Origin: Cavenderia fasciculata
Lineage: Eukaryota > Evosea > Eumycetozoa > Acytosteliales > Cavenderiaceae
Assembly: GCF_000203815.1 (NCBI RefSeq)
Contig: NW_004457624.1
Span: 930,001 to 994,000 of the forward strand
Direction of reading: 5' to 3'
DNA length: 64,000 nucleotides
Shown: positions 33,832-46,188 of the stretch, one piece after another
Numbering within the stretch: position 1 is the stretch's first letter
Layout: each line of letters starts with the position of its first letter
Notes under the pieces: model-generated
Database searches by the model: none
What the model saw: the letters and a program-made list of their open reading frames with translations, nothing else
Told to the model about the DNA's origin: nothing
Program-made: the position numbers and the translations under genes

Positions 33832-36800
33832 TTAAATTTGATTATTAATTAATAAATCAATAGTATGTTCAAATAGAGGCATAAAATCAACGGCTGGAGA
33901 TTTATATTCACAACGAACGACACGAGACTGAGCAACAAAGGTGAGTTGGACGAGGAAATAGATAGAGTTGTCAGTCTTGACAGAGTAGCAACACATTTCT
34001 TGGTTTTGAGCCTTTCTACGAACGATTTCAAAGACGTTGCGAGATTGGAGACGACGGCTGATAGAGTCTACATCGAATTGTTGGAGACGGATTTGGATGT
34101 CCTTGCTACGTTCGTTTTGGTCGGGGATACTCTTCCACATGGAGAGGTAGTTTTCACGATCCAACTGACCTCCTTCGTTAAAGAGTACCTGATATGGGAA
34201 TGTCATTTGGAAGTAGAACTTGGCTTGTGATGGGAGTACCATCATGGCCATGTTGATGGCTGTATTAAGTGGTTGGACAATTTGACCGTTGGAAGTGATT
34301 GGTACCGACACATCGACCGATTGGTTGTTATCGACGGCTGGACAGTTGAGGATGGGTTCGACTGGAGCAACACCAAAGCTGTTTTGGTAGAATTGGATCT
34401 TGAACTTGTTCATTGGTGCACCTGAAAGATTGAGAAGAGTCAACTCTAGTGATACACGTCCATTGTAACGTGCAAATGCTCCGCTAATCTGGATACCTTG
34501 TCCCTTGTCTGATCCTATAAGAATTTGTTTTTGAACTTGTGGTCCACCTCCTTGTTGTTGTTGACCATCAAAACTCAAGAATGATAAATCACTTGGACTC
34601 TGTTGTTGTTGTGGTGGTGTCTGTTGTTGTTGTGGGTAACCTCCACCACTACCATATGGTGAATTAAATCCACCACTACTACCTGCAGGTGATCCTAAAT
34701 CCAAGTCTCCAAGACCAAGATCAATCAAACTACCTTGACGTTGTTGTTGTTGTTGTTGTTGGTTTTGTTGGTGGTGTTGTTGTTGATTACCACCATGTTG
34801 GTTGTTGTTATTACCATGGTTATTATGCAAGTTATCATCATCAACATAGTCTGGTTCTTCATCATCTTCTTCATCCTTGACACGGAGACCACGCTTGTTG
34901 AGACCCTTGAGCTTGGCGACAAATGTCTCGGGTGGCTTGTGGTAGACCGAGGAGAGGGTAGAAATGTTAGAGACGAGTTCGTTGAGCAACAGGTCGTCGA
35001 GTTGGCTGGTAGTGTCGGTGATGAGTGGCTTCTCAGAGAGTACGACAGCCTTGGCAGCCTCAAAGTCGGTCGAGAGGAGACGCCAGTAGACGAACCCACG
35101 GTCACGAAGATCAGGGTTATCACTCTCCTGTGTCGACATGTTGAGGACGGTCTGTACCATCTGTTGTGCGTCCTTGGGACGCTTGAGGAACAACTTGACA
35201 ATCGATGTCAATAGTTGGAGTTGTACCTGACTGCTCTCGTCCTTGAACGACTCGAGGAACGAGCCGAGCAATTCGTGAGCATTGTCGATACGCTCGGCGT
35301 ACTCTCCAATGATCCAGATCATCGAAGCCTTGGCCTCTGGCTCGTCGAGCGACTCGAGGTTGGCACACAATGTGGCAATGATACCTTCATACTTGCCTGG
35401 ATACTTTCTAAAGATATCCTTGATGACGATGATGGCTTCTTGCACGACATAGTTGACCTTGGTCTGGATGAGGTCGAGTAGAACCTGGATGCAACGCTCC
35501 GAAGAACGTTCAATCTTGATGGCGCAACGTCCGATCGCACGCACAGCCTTGCGCACAAATTCAACGTCCACTTCAGTGGCGTACTCTTTAAACTCGAGCA
35601 ACACCTCGTCAATGTTCTTCTCGTTGGCGAGCATGATCATGATCTCGAGCTTCTCCATCTTGACGTAGATGGGGTCATTGTACTTGCAAAAGAATACCTT
35701 CATCTCGTACTGCAAGATCTCTGGTCTCTTTTGGACAATCAAATTGATATTACGTAATCCCAAAAACTGAATCTCTGGTTCCTTGCTCAACAAAGTAACC
35801 AATGGTGGTGCCATCTTTTTACAATACATCTTTACAAAATCTGGTGATTGTACACTAAATAAATAAATAAAATAAACAAATATTAATATCTCTATCTCTA
35901 TCTCTATCTCTATTATTATCTTTTTCTTTTTCTTTTTCTTCTTTCTTACGTATTTAAATATTTCATTAAAACTTTAACAGCAGAGAGTACAACGGCACTA
36001 TTGGCATGTTGAAGACGTGGAGCAACACGTTCACAAACACTTTCAGCTTCACGTGAATCTCTTGGAGTGTATTTGCAGAGTGCATTGAGGATGAATACTT
36101 GACCCCATTCAGTGCATTCGTTGAGGGCAGCCAATAACTTGGCCAAGTTACCGGCGTGAATCATAAACACTTCGGTCTTGCTGACCTCGTCAATCTCTGT
36201 GAGTGAGGCAACTGCATTGGCAACTACCATTGGGTTGGAATCACCCAACATATCGTTTAGAATATCCAAAAATCCTTGATTCTCGACCAACTCTGGGTTG
36301 ATGTCGTATAGTTTGGCTACACAAACGGCAGCAGTCTTTCTGACGTATGGATCTTGATCCTTGAGACAGAATCTTAATGGTTCGCATAAATACTCTGTAA
36401 TATTATCAACTCTAATACATCCCATTGTTCTAACTGCTAATGCTCTAATTAATGGATTTGGATCAGATGCATCCTAAATAAATAGATTTAAATATATATT
36501 TGTTAATAATCATCATTATGTATAAATGTATGTATGTATAAATGTATGTATGTATTTACCTTTTGGAAAGTGTTTACAGCCAAAATAGCTCTATCTGGAT
36601 GATTCTTTGCATAGTTCATAACGTAGAGATAGACAAGTTTCTTGAGTTCAAGATTATGTGTTTGCATGCAATTGAGTACGTGTGTAAACAACATACTGAC
36701 ATCCTTGCCAACAGTCATGGCAGCAATAACCTTTTTGACTGCTTCTTTCTTTTTATCTTCCTTTTGTGAAAGTAATTCTTCCTTTAATTCATGTATTTCA

Positions 36801-37017
36801 CCTATAAATATCAAAAAGTAGTAAGTGTTATTTGTTAATATCAAATTTGTATACCTAATACATCATGACTCGACAGTAGTGGTAGGTATCTTTTTCATTT
36901 GATTGTTGTTGATCAACAACTAAACTATAAGATAAGCCTGCTGACTACCGTCTACTACTACTATTGCTATTGATTGTTACCTTTTTTGGTTGTTTGAAAG
37001 TACTTTGAGTCAGACAT
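33832..37017 (-). CDS. ap1b1: AP-1 complex beta adaptin
   Basis: Four exons: 36981-37017, 36560-36801, 35950-36473 and 33832-35854, in phase, 941 residues, close to the 942 I recall for D. discoideum. The N-terminal trunk shows adaptin HEAT repeats with the classic opening [20 protein letters not shown], then [19 protein letters not shown] and [17 protein letters not shown]. An acidic hinge ([16 protein letters not shown]) leads to a Gln/Asn/Gly-rich linker and a C-terminal appendage (about residues 690-941; [16 protein letters not shown]). Beta adaptins link clathrin and cargo to the AP-1 (and sometimes AP-2) complex at the trans-Golgi and endosomes. AP-1 versus AP-2 cannot be separated surely here, as many protists share one beta chain. 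Confidence 0.9.
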
Positions 37018-37792
37018 TTTAGATTGCTATAGTCTTTCTACAAATTAATAATACAAAAAAAAAAAAAGTTTGATGGTTGGGGTACTATATATTGATCTTC
37101 AAATCAATCTCTTTGAATATCTATCTAAATATATGTATATCTAATATTGATGAGAGTGATGTGAATCTAGTCTGCCAACAATTGATTAAGTTGTTAGTTG
37201 TTATTGTTAATAACACTTGTCTCAGAGACTTGATTTAATAAATAATATGTTCAGGGTCGCAAGGGTTAAGAAGAGCTTGCAAAAAAAAATAATAAAAAAA
37301 ATTCAAAAAATTTGGAGGTTCCAATCCTCAATTCTATTTATTGAACTTGTTGTTGTTGTTCAGATTGTGGATTGATGATTAGATTGTTCCAACTCCATTT
37401 TAGTACATACCCTTTGGTAATAGTTGTTGAAGTAGTTGGTTTTTGAACAGGTAATAAAAAGGTACGTCTATCAACTGGTTGTCAGCCAACTTGAAAAGTG
37501 TTTGCTTGGTTTTTTTTTTATATGAGGAAAATAAATATTTAAATTACTGATGAGGATTTTATTACTGTATTTATTTAAAAGATATTATTAAATTTTATTA
37601 TTTTATTCAAACACAATAGTAAATAATTATTTTTGAAGAGAAAGAAACTGAAGTTCATTCACCCTAATTTCTTAAAAATCTTGTCATCCAAAATTTTTTT
37701 CTTATTTTATCACAATTTAGGGGTCTTTTGATTAATCATTGTATTTGTTGTTGTATATTAGATAGATAGTTATAAAGAAAAGAACAGACAGA
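37018..37792. promoter_or_regulatory. Divergent promoter between ap1b1 and csn3
   Basis: About 775 nt separate two opposite start codons. T-runs and A-runs dominate. A T-arm-like segment near 37304-37318 (GAGGTTCCAATCCTC) attracted attention but no tRNA fold could be built. Otherwise nothing specific. Confidence 0.5.
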
Positions 37793-39326
37793 ATGGACGC
37801 ATTTGTAAATGATAGTTCAAAGACTGAACTCCCCATCAAAAACTTAAAGACACTCCTTCTCAAACATGAAGACAATCTAGAGAACAACACACAACACCTT
37901 GACCAAGTATTGGCTGCTCTCGACCCAAGAACTCAATCTATGGCATATCTTATTGTATTGTAAGTCGTTACTTGGTCATCAATGACATCATCTATCGATA
38001 CATTCATTCTAATCATCATCATCATCATCATTATTATTATTATTATACTTATCAATTGTAGAAAGGTTAAATGTGGAGATCAAAGAAAGAACGTTCAAAA
38101 CTTTATCAATCAAGTATCACACTTTTTAAGTTCATTTAATGGAGAACAAATTAGAGTTATTCCACAATATTGTAAGATAGATAGAATATCATAGACAGAC
38201 ATGAGAGAAGACCTTAAAAGTGTCTAATATCTAATATATATTTATATTTCATTCATTTTTATAGTTTCACAAGTATCTAAACACTATGTTGAACAATTAT
38301 ATAACACTAGAGTACCAAGCAGAGGAGTTCTTCCACTCAAACGTGCCGTTTGTGTATTCCCAGAGAAAACCAATACTCTTACTCCACAACACGCCGATTT
38401 CCTCCAACTTTGCATCTTGTCCAAGTGCTACCATCAAGCACTCCCCATCATCAGTGAAAGCACCACCAACTTGAACCCAGAACAAACCAACATCAACGTC
38501 AAGGATGTATTATCATACTTTTACTATGCCGGTATTATTTTCACTGCTTTGAAGAAGTATAAACAAGCTTTGGAAGCTTTTAGACAAGTATGACGATAAA
38601 ATAGAATATAGATATAGAATATGAGTGATGGATGATTAATGTTTATTTACTTTTATTTTTGTTTAGGCATGGACAGCACCAGCAACAGCACTTAGTGCAA
38701 TTGCAATTGAAGCATACAAGAAATATTATTTGGTGTATTTGATGGTCAATGGAACTATCCCTGGATTCCCAAAGTATACACCAACCGTTGTACAACGTAC
38801 CATCAAGAACCACTGCAAGTCCTACGTAGAATACGGTCAGACTTTTACCGGTGGCAACGTACAAGAGATCCACAACAAGGCATCGGCTCACGCTGAAAAC
38901 TTCCAAAAGGACAAGAACCTTGGTTTGGTCAAGTTGTCGATTAGATCGATCCATCGTCGTAACATTAAAAAGTTGACTCAAACCTTTATGACCTTGTCAC
39001 TCAAGGATATTGCCGAACATGTCAAGTTGTCACCTGCCGATGCCGAGACCACCATCCTCAAGATGATCGAAGATGGCGAGATCTTTGCCACCATCAACCA
39101 AAAGGACGGTATGGTTTCTTTCAATGAAAACCCAGAGACCTACTCGGGCAACAAGATTCTCAACGAACTCGACACCCAAATCCACAACATTGTCACACTC
39201 GAATCTAAATTGACATCCATCAACGAACAGTTTGCTACTAGTCCTGCTTTCCTCAAGAAGATTTTAACAAATGAAAAGAGATCAGTATCTCAATATGATA
39301 ATGGTATGGAAGATATGATTGCCTAA
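37793..39326 (+). CDS. csn3: COP9 signalosome subunit 3
   Basis: Four exons, 37793-37959, 38062-38171, 38265-38587 and 38667-39326, encode 419 residues, the usual CSN3 length. The middle is TPR/helical repeat sequence (FLQLCILSKCYHQALP, YYYAGIIFTALKKYKQALEAF, and the CSN3-like KKYYLVYLMVNG). Near residues 300-380 is a PCI domain with its winged helix (LTLSLKDIAEHVKLS and EDGEIFATINQKDGMVSF). The COP9 signalosome removes Nedd8 from cullin ligases and is essential in Dictyostelium. The subunit choice rests on the GxIxGFPKYT-type block and length; subunit 3 is clearly better than other PCI proteins. Confidence 0.88.
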
Positions 39327-39547
39327 AAAAACAAAACAGACCCTTTTATTACGAATGGATATATATATCCATTCATTGTGCACATATCAAATTGATTTCA
39401 AATCAAATCAAATCATCCTCTTGTTTAATAATAAAAATAATAATAATAATATGTTAATTCAATCATTATCCAAAAAAGAATAATAAATAGATACAACACA
39501 ATTCTTTTTTTAAAAGATATATATATTTGATTTAATTTATTTGTTGG

Positions 39548-40849
39548 TTAGCTTTGTACATTGTCAGTGTTATTTTGTTGAGGTTCTTGAGGTTCTTGAG
39601 GTTTTTGATTAACTATATTAATATTGACTGCTTTTAATGCATCTAATGCCCAAGATGGACAGTTTCCTTTTGGATATTGCTTGTCGATAAATTCTTGAAT
39701 GTAGGTTGGGAAACGATTGTCGATGATGGATTGGCGTAGTTGAGACATGAGTGACATTTGGTAGGCAATGTTGTGGTAGGTTAGGAGTTGTCCACCTATG
39801 CTTTCCTTGCCGGCTACAATGTGGAGATAGGCACGTGTGTAGTTTTTACAGGTCATACATGTGCATTCAGAGTCGATGGGTGTAAAGTCAGTGGCAAACT
39901 CTGATGACTTGAGATTGAGAGATCCAGTTGGTACGAGAGCTGTTCCAAAACGAGCGGTACGTGATGGGAACACGCAATCAAACATATCGACACCTAGAGC
40001 AACACATACGACCAGATCGAGTGCGTATCCGACACCCATAAGGTATCTAGGTTTGTTTGGTGGCAGTCTTTGTGCACACTGTAGTACAACACGCCAAAAT
40101 GCGTCTTTAGACTCTCCACCCGACAATCCACCGATTGCATAGCCCGGGAAATTACGTTGGATCAGTCCGTCGAGACAAATGTCACGAAGACGTGCATCTA
40201 GACCTCCCTGTACAATTGCAAATATGTTTTGGTGTTCTGGACGCTTGTGAGCGAGGATGCAACGATCGATCCAACGCAGTGTTCTGTACATAGCCTCTTC
40301 GACACGTGGACCGGTGGTAGTCGAGCTGACTACGTCGTCTAGTGCCATCATAATGTCTGCACCGATCGAGTTTTGGATTTGCATCGATAGTTCGGGTGTC
40401 AAGATCATAGTCGAGCCGTCGTGTGGCGATTGAAACTCTACACCTTGCTCTGTAATGTTGGCTAGTGATAGCAGAGACACCATTTGGAAGCCGCCAGAGT
40501 CTGTGAGCATCGCACGTGGGTAGTTCATAAACTTGTGTAGTCCGCCAACAGCATCCATGACATCGGGACCTGGACGATGCCCCAAATGATATGTGTTGCC
40601 GAGCACGACGCCGCAGTTGAGATCGACCAGCTGCTGACTCGTCAGTCCCTTGACCGTGCCCTGTGTACCGACAGGCATAAACATCGGTGTCGTGCATTTA
40701 TGATGAGGCAGCGTCAGAAACGACGCTCTTGCAGGCCCACATGTAGCCAACACCTCAAATTGAAGTGGTGGGTCGTCCAAAGGATACTTTATGCCTGCAA
40801 ACACTACATCCTCTTCTTTCTTTTGATATACTTCAGTAGTACTATCCAT
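39548..40849 (-). CDS. qtrt1: Queuine tRNA-ribosyltransferase catalytic subunit
   Basis: A single-exon protein of 433 residues. It replaces guanine at the wobble position of tRNAs with GUN anticodons by queuine. Motifs seen: FMPVGTQGTVKGLT, GNTYHLGHRPG, MLTDSGGFQMVSL (catalytic Asp region), IVQGGLDARLR, GYAIGGLSGGE, MGVGYALDLV (position of the usual MGVG), DMFDCVFPSRTARFGTAL with the nucleophile Asp, and the zinc site CTCMTCKNYTRAYLHH-like, here ending AYLHIV. The C-terminal 20 residues are a Pro/Gln/Asn-rich extension (PQEPQEPQQN). In eukaryotes it pairs with QTRT2. It is divergent from the DDX6-like gene. Confidence 0.95.
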   Translation of the reverse strand: MDSTTEVYQKKEEDVVFAGIKYPLDDPPLQFEVLATCGPARASFLTLPHHKCTTPMFMPVGTQGTVKGLTSQQLVDLNCGVVLGNTYHLGHRPGPDVMDAVGGLHKFMNYPRAMLTDSGGFQMVSLLSLANITEQGVEFQSPHDGSTMILTPELSMQIQNSIGADIMMALDDVVSSTTTGPRVEEAMYRTLRWIDRCILAHKRPEHQNIFAIVQGGLDARLRDICLDGLIQRNFPGYAIGGLSGGESKDAFWRVVLQCAQRLPPNKPRYLMGVGYALDLVVCVALGVDMFDCVFPSRTARFGTALVPTGSLNLKSSEFATDFTPIDSECTCMTCKNYTRAYLHIVAGKESIGGQLLTYHNIAYQMSLMSQLRQSIIDNRFPTYIQEFIDKQYPKGNCPSWALDALKAVNINIVNQKPQEPQEPQQNNTDNVQS

Positions 40850-41622
40850 TATATCGATGAAGTATCTGTATCGCTTGCAAGTAATTGAGTTAATTCTGTC
40901 TGATGGGTCTGTCAGCAGCGCGAAAGCTCAGAGACGACTTTTATTTGTTTGAGGGATTGTAACGTTCTTCCAGATGTCATTTTTTTTTTATTTTTTTTTA
41001 ACATCTCCCCTTTTTCATGTTTGGTTTGTTCATGAAGATGAAGATAACCCTCTATTCTATTGTGTACCCATTTTTGAAACTATAACTATTCTTTCTTTTT
41101 ATCATACACATTAATCCTAAAACAACAACAACTATAAACAAATACAGCTCAGCTCATCATACTCCCCTACTATTCAAACTAACTGTATCATCTCACCTCA
41201 CTCAACTATTAACAACAGCAGCAGGTGATACACTCTGTAAAGATAAATTAACAACGCCCACTACAACTATAACTACAACAACCATTCTTCTTTCTTTGTT
41301 CATACAATACGATACTACTTCATCTATATTCATTCATTGATAATAATACTTCGGCAACAACAACAACAACAACAACCCTAATCTAATACTCTATTATTAT
41401 TATCGAAAGATCTTATTTTTCCTACCTTACTATCATTCATTCATACATACATACTTACCTACATATAATATAAACATTAATTTTATTTGGTTTGCTTTCT
41501 TCTACGGATCACTCATAATTAGCAACAAATAACAACAACCAACACCTGTAAAGAGACAACAAACAAACAAACAACAAACAACAAACCAACTAGAACTACT
41601 ACAATTAACTAAATCAAGAAAA
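40850..41622. promoter_or_regulatory. Divergent promoter between qtrt1 and the DDX6-like gene
   Basis: 773 nt with a G/C-richer segment near 40860-40960 by the qtrt1 start and a long CAA/CTA-rich leader-like stretch (41110-41620) ahead of the helicase gene. No RNA gene is recognised. Confidence 0.5.
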
Positions 41623-43319
41623 ATGAGTTCTACACCAAAGCAACAACAGTAAGTATTAATAACTTGATGATTACTGGTTACCAATACTAGTATTCATTTA
41701 CGACGACTCCACATTTACCACTACGGATAGAGTAAACATTGTGCTTGACACACAGATAGAGAACATCACACACATCGCCCCATTAAATTTGTTTTTTTTT
41801 TTTTTTCTATTTTCTTTCTAAAAATATCTCATATATTTCATCGTGTTTCTCTATCCGTTTTGGTATCATCATGTGATCTTCATCTTTCATCATTTAATAT
41901 TAACTCATTTATTATGTCTACTTCTACTACTACAAATAATAATAATAATAGAATTGTTGACGACAACAATTGGAAATCAACTTTAATATTACCACCAAAA
42001 GACGAAAGAAAGCAAACAGAAGATGTCACTGCAACTGAAGGAAATGAATTTGATGATTTGCACTTAAAGAGAGACCTCTTGAGAGGTATCTTTGAAAAGG
42101 GTTACGTAAAACCATCCCCCATTCAAGAAAAGGCTATTCCAATTGCTCTCGCCGGTAAGGATATTATGGCCAGAGCAAAGAACGGTACCGGTAAAACTGC
42201 CTCCTTCCTCATTCCAGCATTAGAAAAGACTGATCCAACTAAAGATTATATTCAAGGTAAATATAAATAGATAAGAAACATACATTCGTTATAACTATCT
42301 TTATCTAATTATTTATTTTACTCGTTTAGTTTTAATTTTGGTTCCAACAAGAGAATTGGCTTTACAAACATCACAAGTTTGCAAGGAATTAGGAAAATAT
42401 ATGAACGTAAAGGTTATGGCAACCACAGGTGGTACCAGCTTAAAGGATGATATCATGAGATTATATGAAACTGTACATATTTTGGTCGCCACTCCTGGAA
42501 GAGTTCTCGATTTGGCCCAAAAGAATGTTGCCAACCTTTCAAATACACATACCATCATTATGGATGAAGTAAGTAAAAAAGAAAATTAAAATAATAATAA
42601 TATTTAATATATTAACAATTCTCTTTTTTTCTTTTTATTTTTAGGCTGATAAACTTTTGTCACAAGATTTCCAACCATTAATTGAACAATTGATCAACTT
42701 CTTACCACCACAACGTCAAATTCTTTTGTTTTCAGCCACATTCCCATTGACCGTCAAGACCTTCAAGGACAACTATCTCCAAAAAGCATACGAAATCAAT
42801 TTGATGGAGGAACTAACCTTAAAGGGTGTCACCCAGTACTATGCCTTTGTTGACGAGCGTCAAAAGATCCATTGCCTCAACACACTCTTCTCTAAACTCC
42901 AAATCAACCAATCCATCATCTTTTGTAACTCTGTCAACCGTGTCGAGTTGCTCGCCAAAAAGATCACCGAGCTCGGATACTCTTGCTTTTACATTCACGC
43001 CAAAATGCAACAAGCTCACCGTAACCGTGTCTTCCACGACTTTAGAAACGGACATTGCCGTAACTTGGTCAGTTCAGATCTCTTTACCAGAGGTATCGAT
43101 ATCCAAGACGTCAACGTTGTCATCAACTTTGATTTCCCTAAACACTCTGAGACATACCTCCATCGTATTGGTCGTTCTGGCCGTTTCGGTCACCTCGGTC
43201 TCGCCATCAATCTCATCACCTATGAGGACAGATTTTCACTCCACAAGATTGAACAGGAATTGGGTACTGAAATCAAGCCAATTCCTCCAGTCATTGACAA
43301 GTCCCTCTACGCTGTCTAA
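41623..43319 (+). CDS. DEAD-box RNA helicase, DDX6/Dhh1/Me31B family
   Basis: Exons 41623-41648, 41952-42256, 42330-42568 and 42645-43319 give 414 residues. Dhh1/DDX6 represses translation and promotes decapping in P-bodies. Seen in order: Q-motif region [26 protein letters not shown] (I), PTRELALQT (Ia), ATPGR (Ib), MDEADKLLS (II, across an intron), FSATFP (III), [10 protein letters not shown] (VI) and the family-typical ending GTEIKPIPP. The start is uncertain. ATG 41623 is followed by a perfect GTAAGT after 26 nt and joins in phase to a weak acceptor at 41951. Alternatively translation starts at ATG 41914 without that intron, giving a different Asn-rich N-terminus. The core from [10 protein letters not shown] onward is the same. 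Confidence 0.93.
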
Positions 43320-45465
43320 AAACTCATACCATCAAAAAAAAACTATATTATCATACAATATATTTTTTAAACAATTAATTCTTCTATAGTCATCTAACAA
43401 CAATTTACACAAACAATCAAATAATAATAATAATCAACAAATAATAATAATAATCAACAAATAATAATAATCAACAATAATATGCATAAAGAGACTATAA
43501 ATGATCATCTCATTATTAACACCTCCACCAACATTGTCACCACCCACCCAATCACTCACCCACCACTACTATTACAAATAACAATATAATAATAATAATA
43601 ATAATAATTATAATAATAATAACACCGCCACTCCATGTATATAGTTTATATATATATATTATATGTATATAGATAGATTTCTCTTTGCAAAATTTTCATT
43701 CATTTCTTATTTCCTCCTAATCAATCAATTGCAACAAACAATAACAATATAATAATAATAATCAATAATAATAATAATAATAATAATCAATAACAACTTA
43801 CCCAGGAAATCAAGAGAACATTTATATATATTATTTATTTCCAAACCTATCAAACCCCCCCTCCCCTTTCACCTTTCAACCAAAGTTTAACACCTAACCA
43901 AAAAATATAACCAAAAAAAAAAAGAAAAAAACAAATGTTAATACTTTGGAATGTAAGATACCTTTATCCATCCATCACCACCGTTATAGAAAAAAGAAAC
44001 CTTCTCCAATTGAGAGAGATATTCGATCATCATTACCATCTAACCAACAGGAAAAGTAATTACAAGGCACAAATCATAACCTTTTGCCATTCACCATCCA
44101 CCATCCACCACCCACCAACCAATCAACCAACTTTCTAACTATTCAATTATTCTTTATCTGACCTTGATTCTGAAATGAATCATATTAACACCCTCCACTC
44201 ACCCCTCAACCAAATTCGCCGACAAACTACTATATAAAGAATAAGATTAAACATGACACAATAAAATTAAACTTCACCTCCCCCCAAACAAACAAAAACT
44301 ACTACCTGTATTAGATTCTTTGAGTATATCAATTTATTTGATTTTGGAAAATTTGATTTTGTAGTGGTTTGCATTTCTGAGTTTTAAAAAAATTGGATTT
44401 TTTTAGATGGCACATTGGGTCATTGTTTTGGTATACATCATATTTTATATGGCATAAATCCATGGATTTTAACCAGACAAAATAAAAATGCTATGGTATC
44501 ATTCCACGGGATGATACCATATTAAAAATAAAAATAGTATGAGACCGTTTAAATACAAAAGTATCATTCCACGGAATGATACCATATTAAAAATAAAATA
44601 CTATGGTATCATTCCACGGAATGGTCCCGACAAATAGAAGCAAAAAATCAATCTTTCTTTTACAGTATAAAGTTATACAGTAAAAAGTTTCAGACGACGT
44701 GGGTGGAAGAATTATTTTTAAAAAGACGTCGATGGGGAAAACTATTTTTTTCCAAAGTTAATTTTAGATCGTGTCCTCTATTTAATCAGAATTTTAAATA
44801 ACTTAGTATGAGACCATTCCTTAGAGAGATACCTCACATTGATATGGTATATATCATATTTTAAATCGACTCGATTCATTATTTTCGACTAGAAATTCTT
44901 TTGGTTTAAATTTTTTTTGATTTTAATTTTTTTTGTTCGAATTTTAACACAGAACTTTTGCCCCAAGACTATCTTTCTTTATTTTGTATAACTACTTGAT
45001 TATACAAATAATAAGAGTATTTTAGTAGAGAGAAAAAAAAAAACCATTTTTTAAAAAGAGATAAAGAGCTTAAAGAAACTATTCATTATATATAGATATA
45101 TATATTTATGTTAGTTAAACTATAACAATTGTATGTTTGCTATCTATTATCTATTATTCTTCTTTCTTTTGAATATCTGATCAAATACAACAGTTTTAAG
45201 ATCTTAAAATCAAATTTAATTGATTTAAAGAGAATATATTCAATCATAAGCAACATGATTGCCATTTATTGATTAAAAAAAGAGTATAAAGAATAGTTGA
45301 TAATCATTTATATTTTTTACTCATACTAAAAAAAAGTGAATAAATTCACTAAACTTTTGACTTTTTTTTTGATTTCAGTTCAGGTAATTTTTTTTTTTTT
45401 TTTTTGATGTTTAATTTTTTTTCTCATCACGACCTTCTAATCTTTTATTTTCGAAAGAGATATAC
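43320..45465. other. Gene-free 2.1-kb region
   Basis: No credible gene. 43400-44300 is CAA/AAT-rich and probably 3' flank. 44300-44900 holds the palindrome array described separately. 44900-45460 is A/T-rich with T- and A-runs and leads to the small gene at 45466. Confidence 0.5.
44491..44820. repeat. Array of near-perfect palindromes (ATGGTATCATTCC arms)
   Basis: Three fold-back units lie at 44493-44520, 44559-44585 and 44603-44626. Each has arms ATGGTATCATTCC and GGAATGATACCAT (13 bp) around a 2-nt centre; the first has one G for A, the second lacks the first three arm bases, and the third keeps the left arm but ends GGAATGGTCCC. Units one and two are both followed by ATTAAAAATAAAA. GAGACCATTCC at 44810-44820 is nearly the inverse of the third unit's right end, and TAGTATGAGACC occurs twice (about 44534 and 44805). 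Confidence 0.88.
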
Positions 45466-45834
45466 ATGTATAAATATAAATATAATAAACTAGTTAATCT
45501 TGAAAAGGATAGTAACAAAACAAAAGAGTGTACGAACCAAGATCAAGATGAAGATGAAGAAGAAGAAGAAGAAGAAAGTTCAAAGATAGAGCAACCTAGA
45601 CACAACAAGAAAGATCAACAATCACAAGAAACAACTGGTGGTGCCAACAATACCAAAGGAACAGATATAGGACACTGTAAACTTTTATCAATTGTAAAGA
45701 ATGAAAAAGGATTTTATATGGTTGGCAATGGCAAAGGGTTGAGATCAACATCGGGTACTTTTACAAAGAACATGTATATCCCAAAATATGACAAAAGGGT
45801 ATCAATACCCATAAAAAGATATATGAATAAATAA
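45466..45834 (+). CDS. Small acidic-linker protein sharing a C-terminal motif with the next gene
   Basis: A single-exon protein of 122 residues. The N-terminus is Lys/Tyr/Asn-rich, then an Asp/Glu run (DQDEDEEEEEEES), then a Lys/Gln-rich linker. The last 50 residues (LLSIVKNEKGFYMVGNGKGL, then FTKNMYIPKYDKR) align with the last 50 residues of the FHA protein at 46189, which reads VSVERDENGIYHAGSNKGL and FMKLMYEPERKKR. No FHA domain is present here or recognisable upstream. It may be a duplicate that lost the FHA part, or the 3' exon of a longer gene; the ATG has in-frame stops not far upstream. Function unknown. Confidence 0.6.
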   Translation: MYKYKYNKLVNLEKDSNKTKECTNQDQDEDEEEEEEESSKIEQPRHNKKDQQSQETTGGANNTKGTDIGHCKLLSIVKNEKGFYMVGNGKGLRSTSGTFTKNMYIPKYDKRVSIPIKRYMNK

Positions 45835-46188
45835 TAATAATAATTACTTTTGTCCGATAGCTTTGGATACAAGTGTTTGAAATAAATGAAAAGGACCCAT
45901 TAATCTACAGTTTTACCATGATTTCATTTCCCACTTTGAATATTCCCCATTTTTTTTACAATGGGTATCGTACAATGTATTGACACGGGCAGTTAATTCT
46001 TAATCCCCAATACCAATAAAAATTATTATCTATTTATTTTCTTTAATCTTTTTGATTCAAAAAATTAGAGATGTTTTTGAATTTTGAGCGCCAAATGAAG
46101 TTGTGAAGATCCTATCCTTTATTCAATTTTTTCATTTTTTTTGCACAAAACTCATACCTCTACTTTTAAATAGCCACCTATCTATGAA
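45835..46188. other. Spacer between the two motif-sharing genes
   Basis: 354 nt of A/T-rich flank with T-runs near 45950 and 46130. Nothing coding is seen. Confidence 0.4.

Noticed and set aside
34689..35214. Long plus-strand frames opposite the adaptin gene
   Set aside because: They mirror codon use and the Gln/Asn-rich linker of the adaptin on the other strand and have no motif of their own.
37254..37325. tRNA-like segment with GAGGTTCCAATCCTC as a T arm
   Set aside because: The loop lacks the expected purine after TTC, and no D arm, anticodon arm or acceptor stem can be paired around it on either strand.
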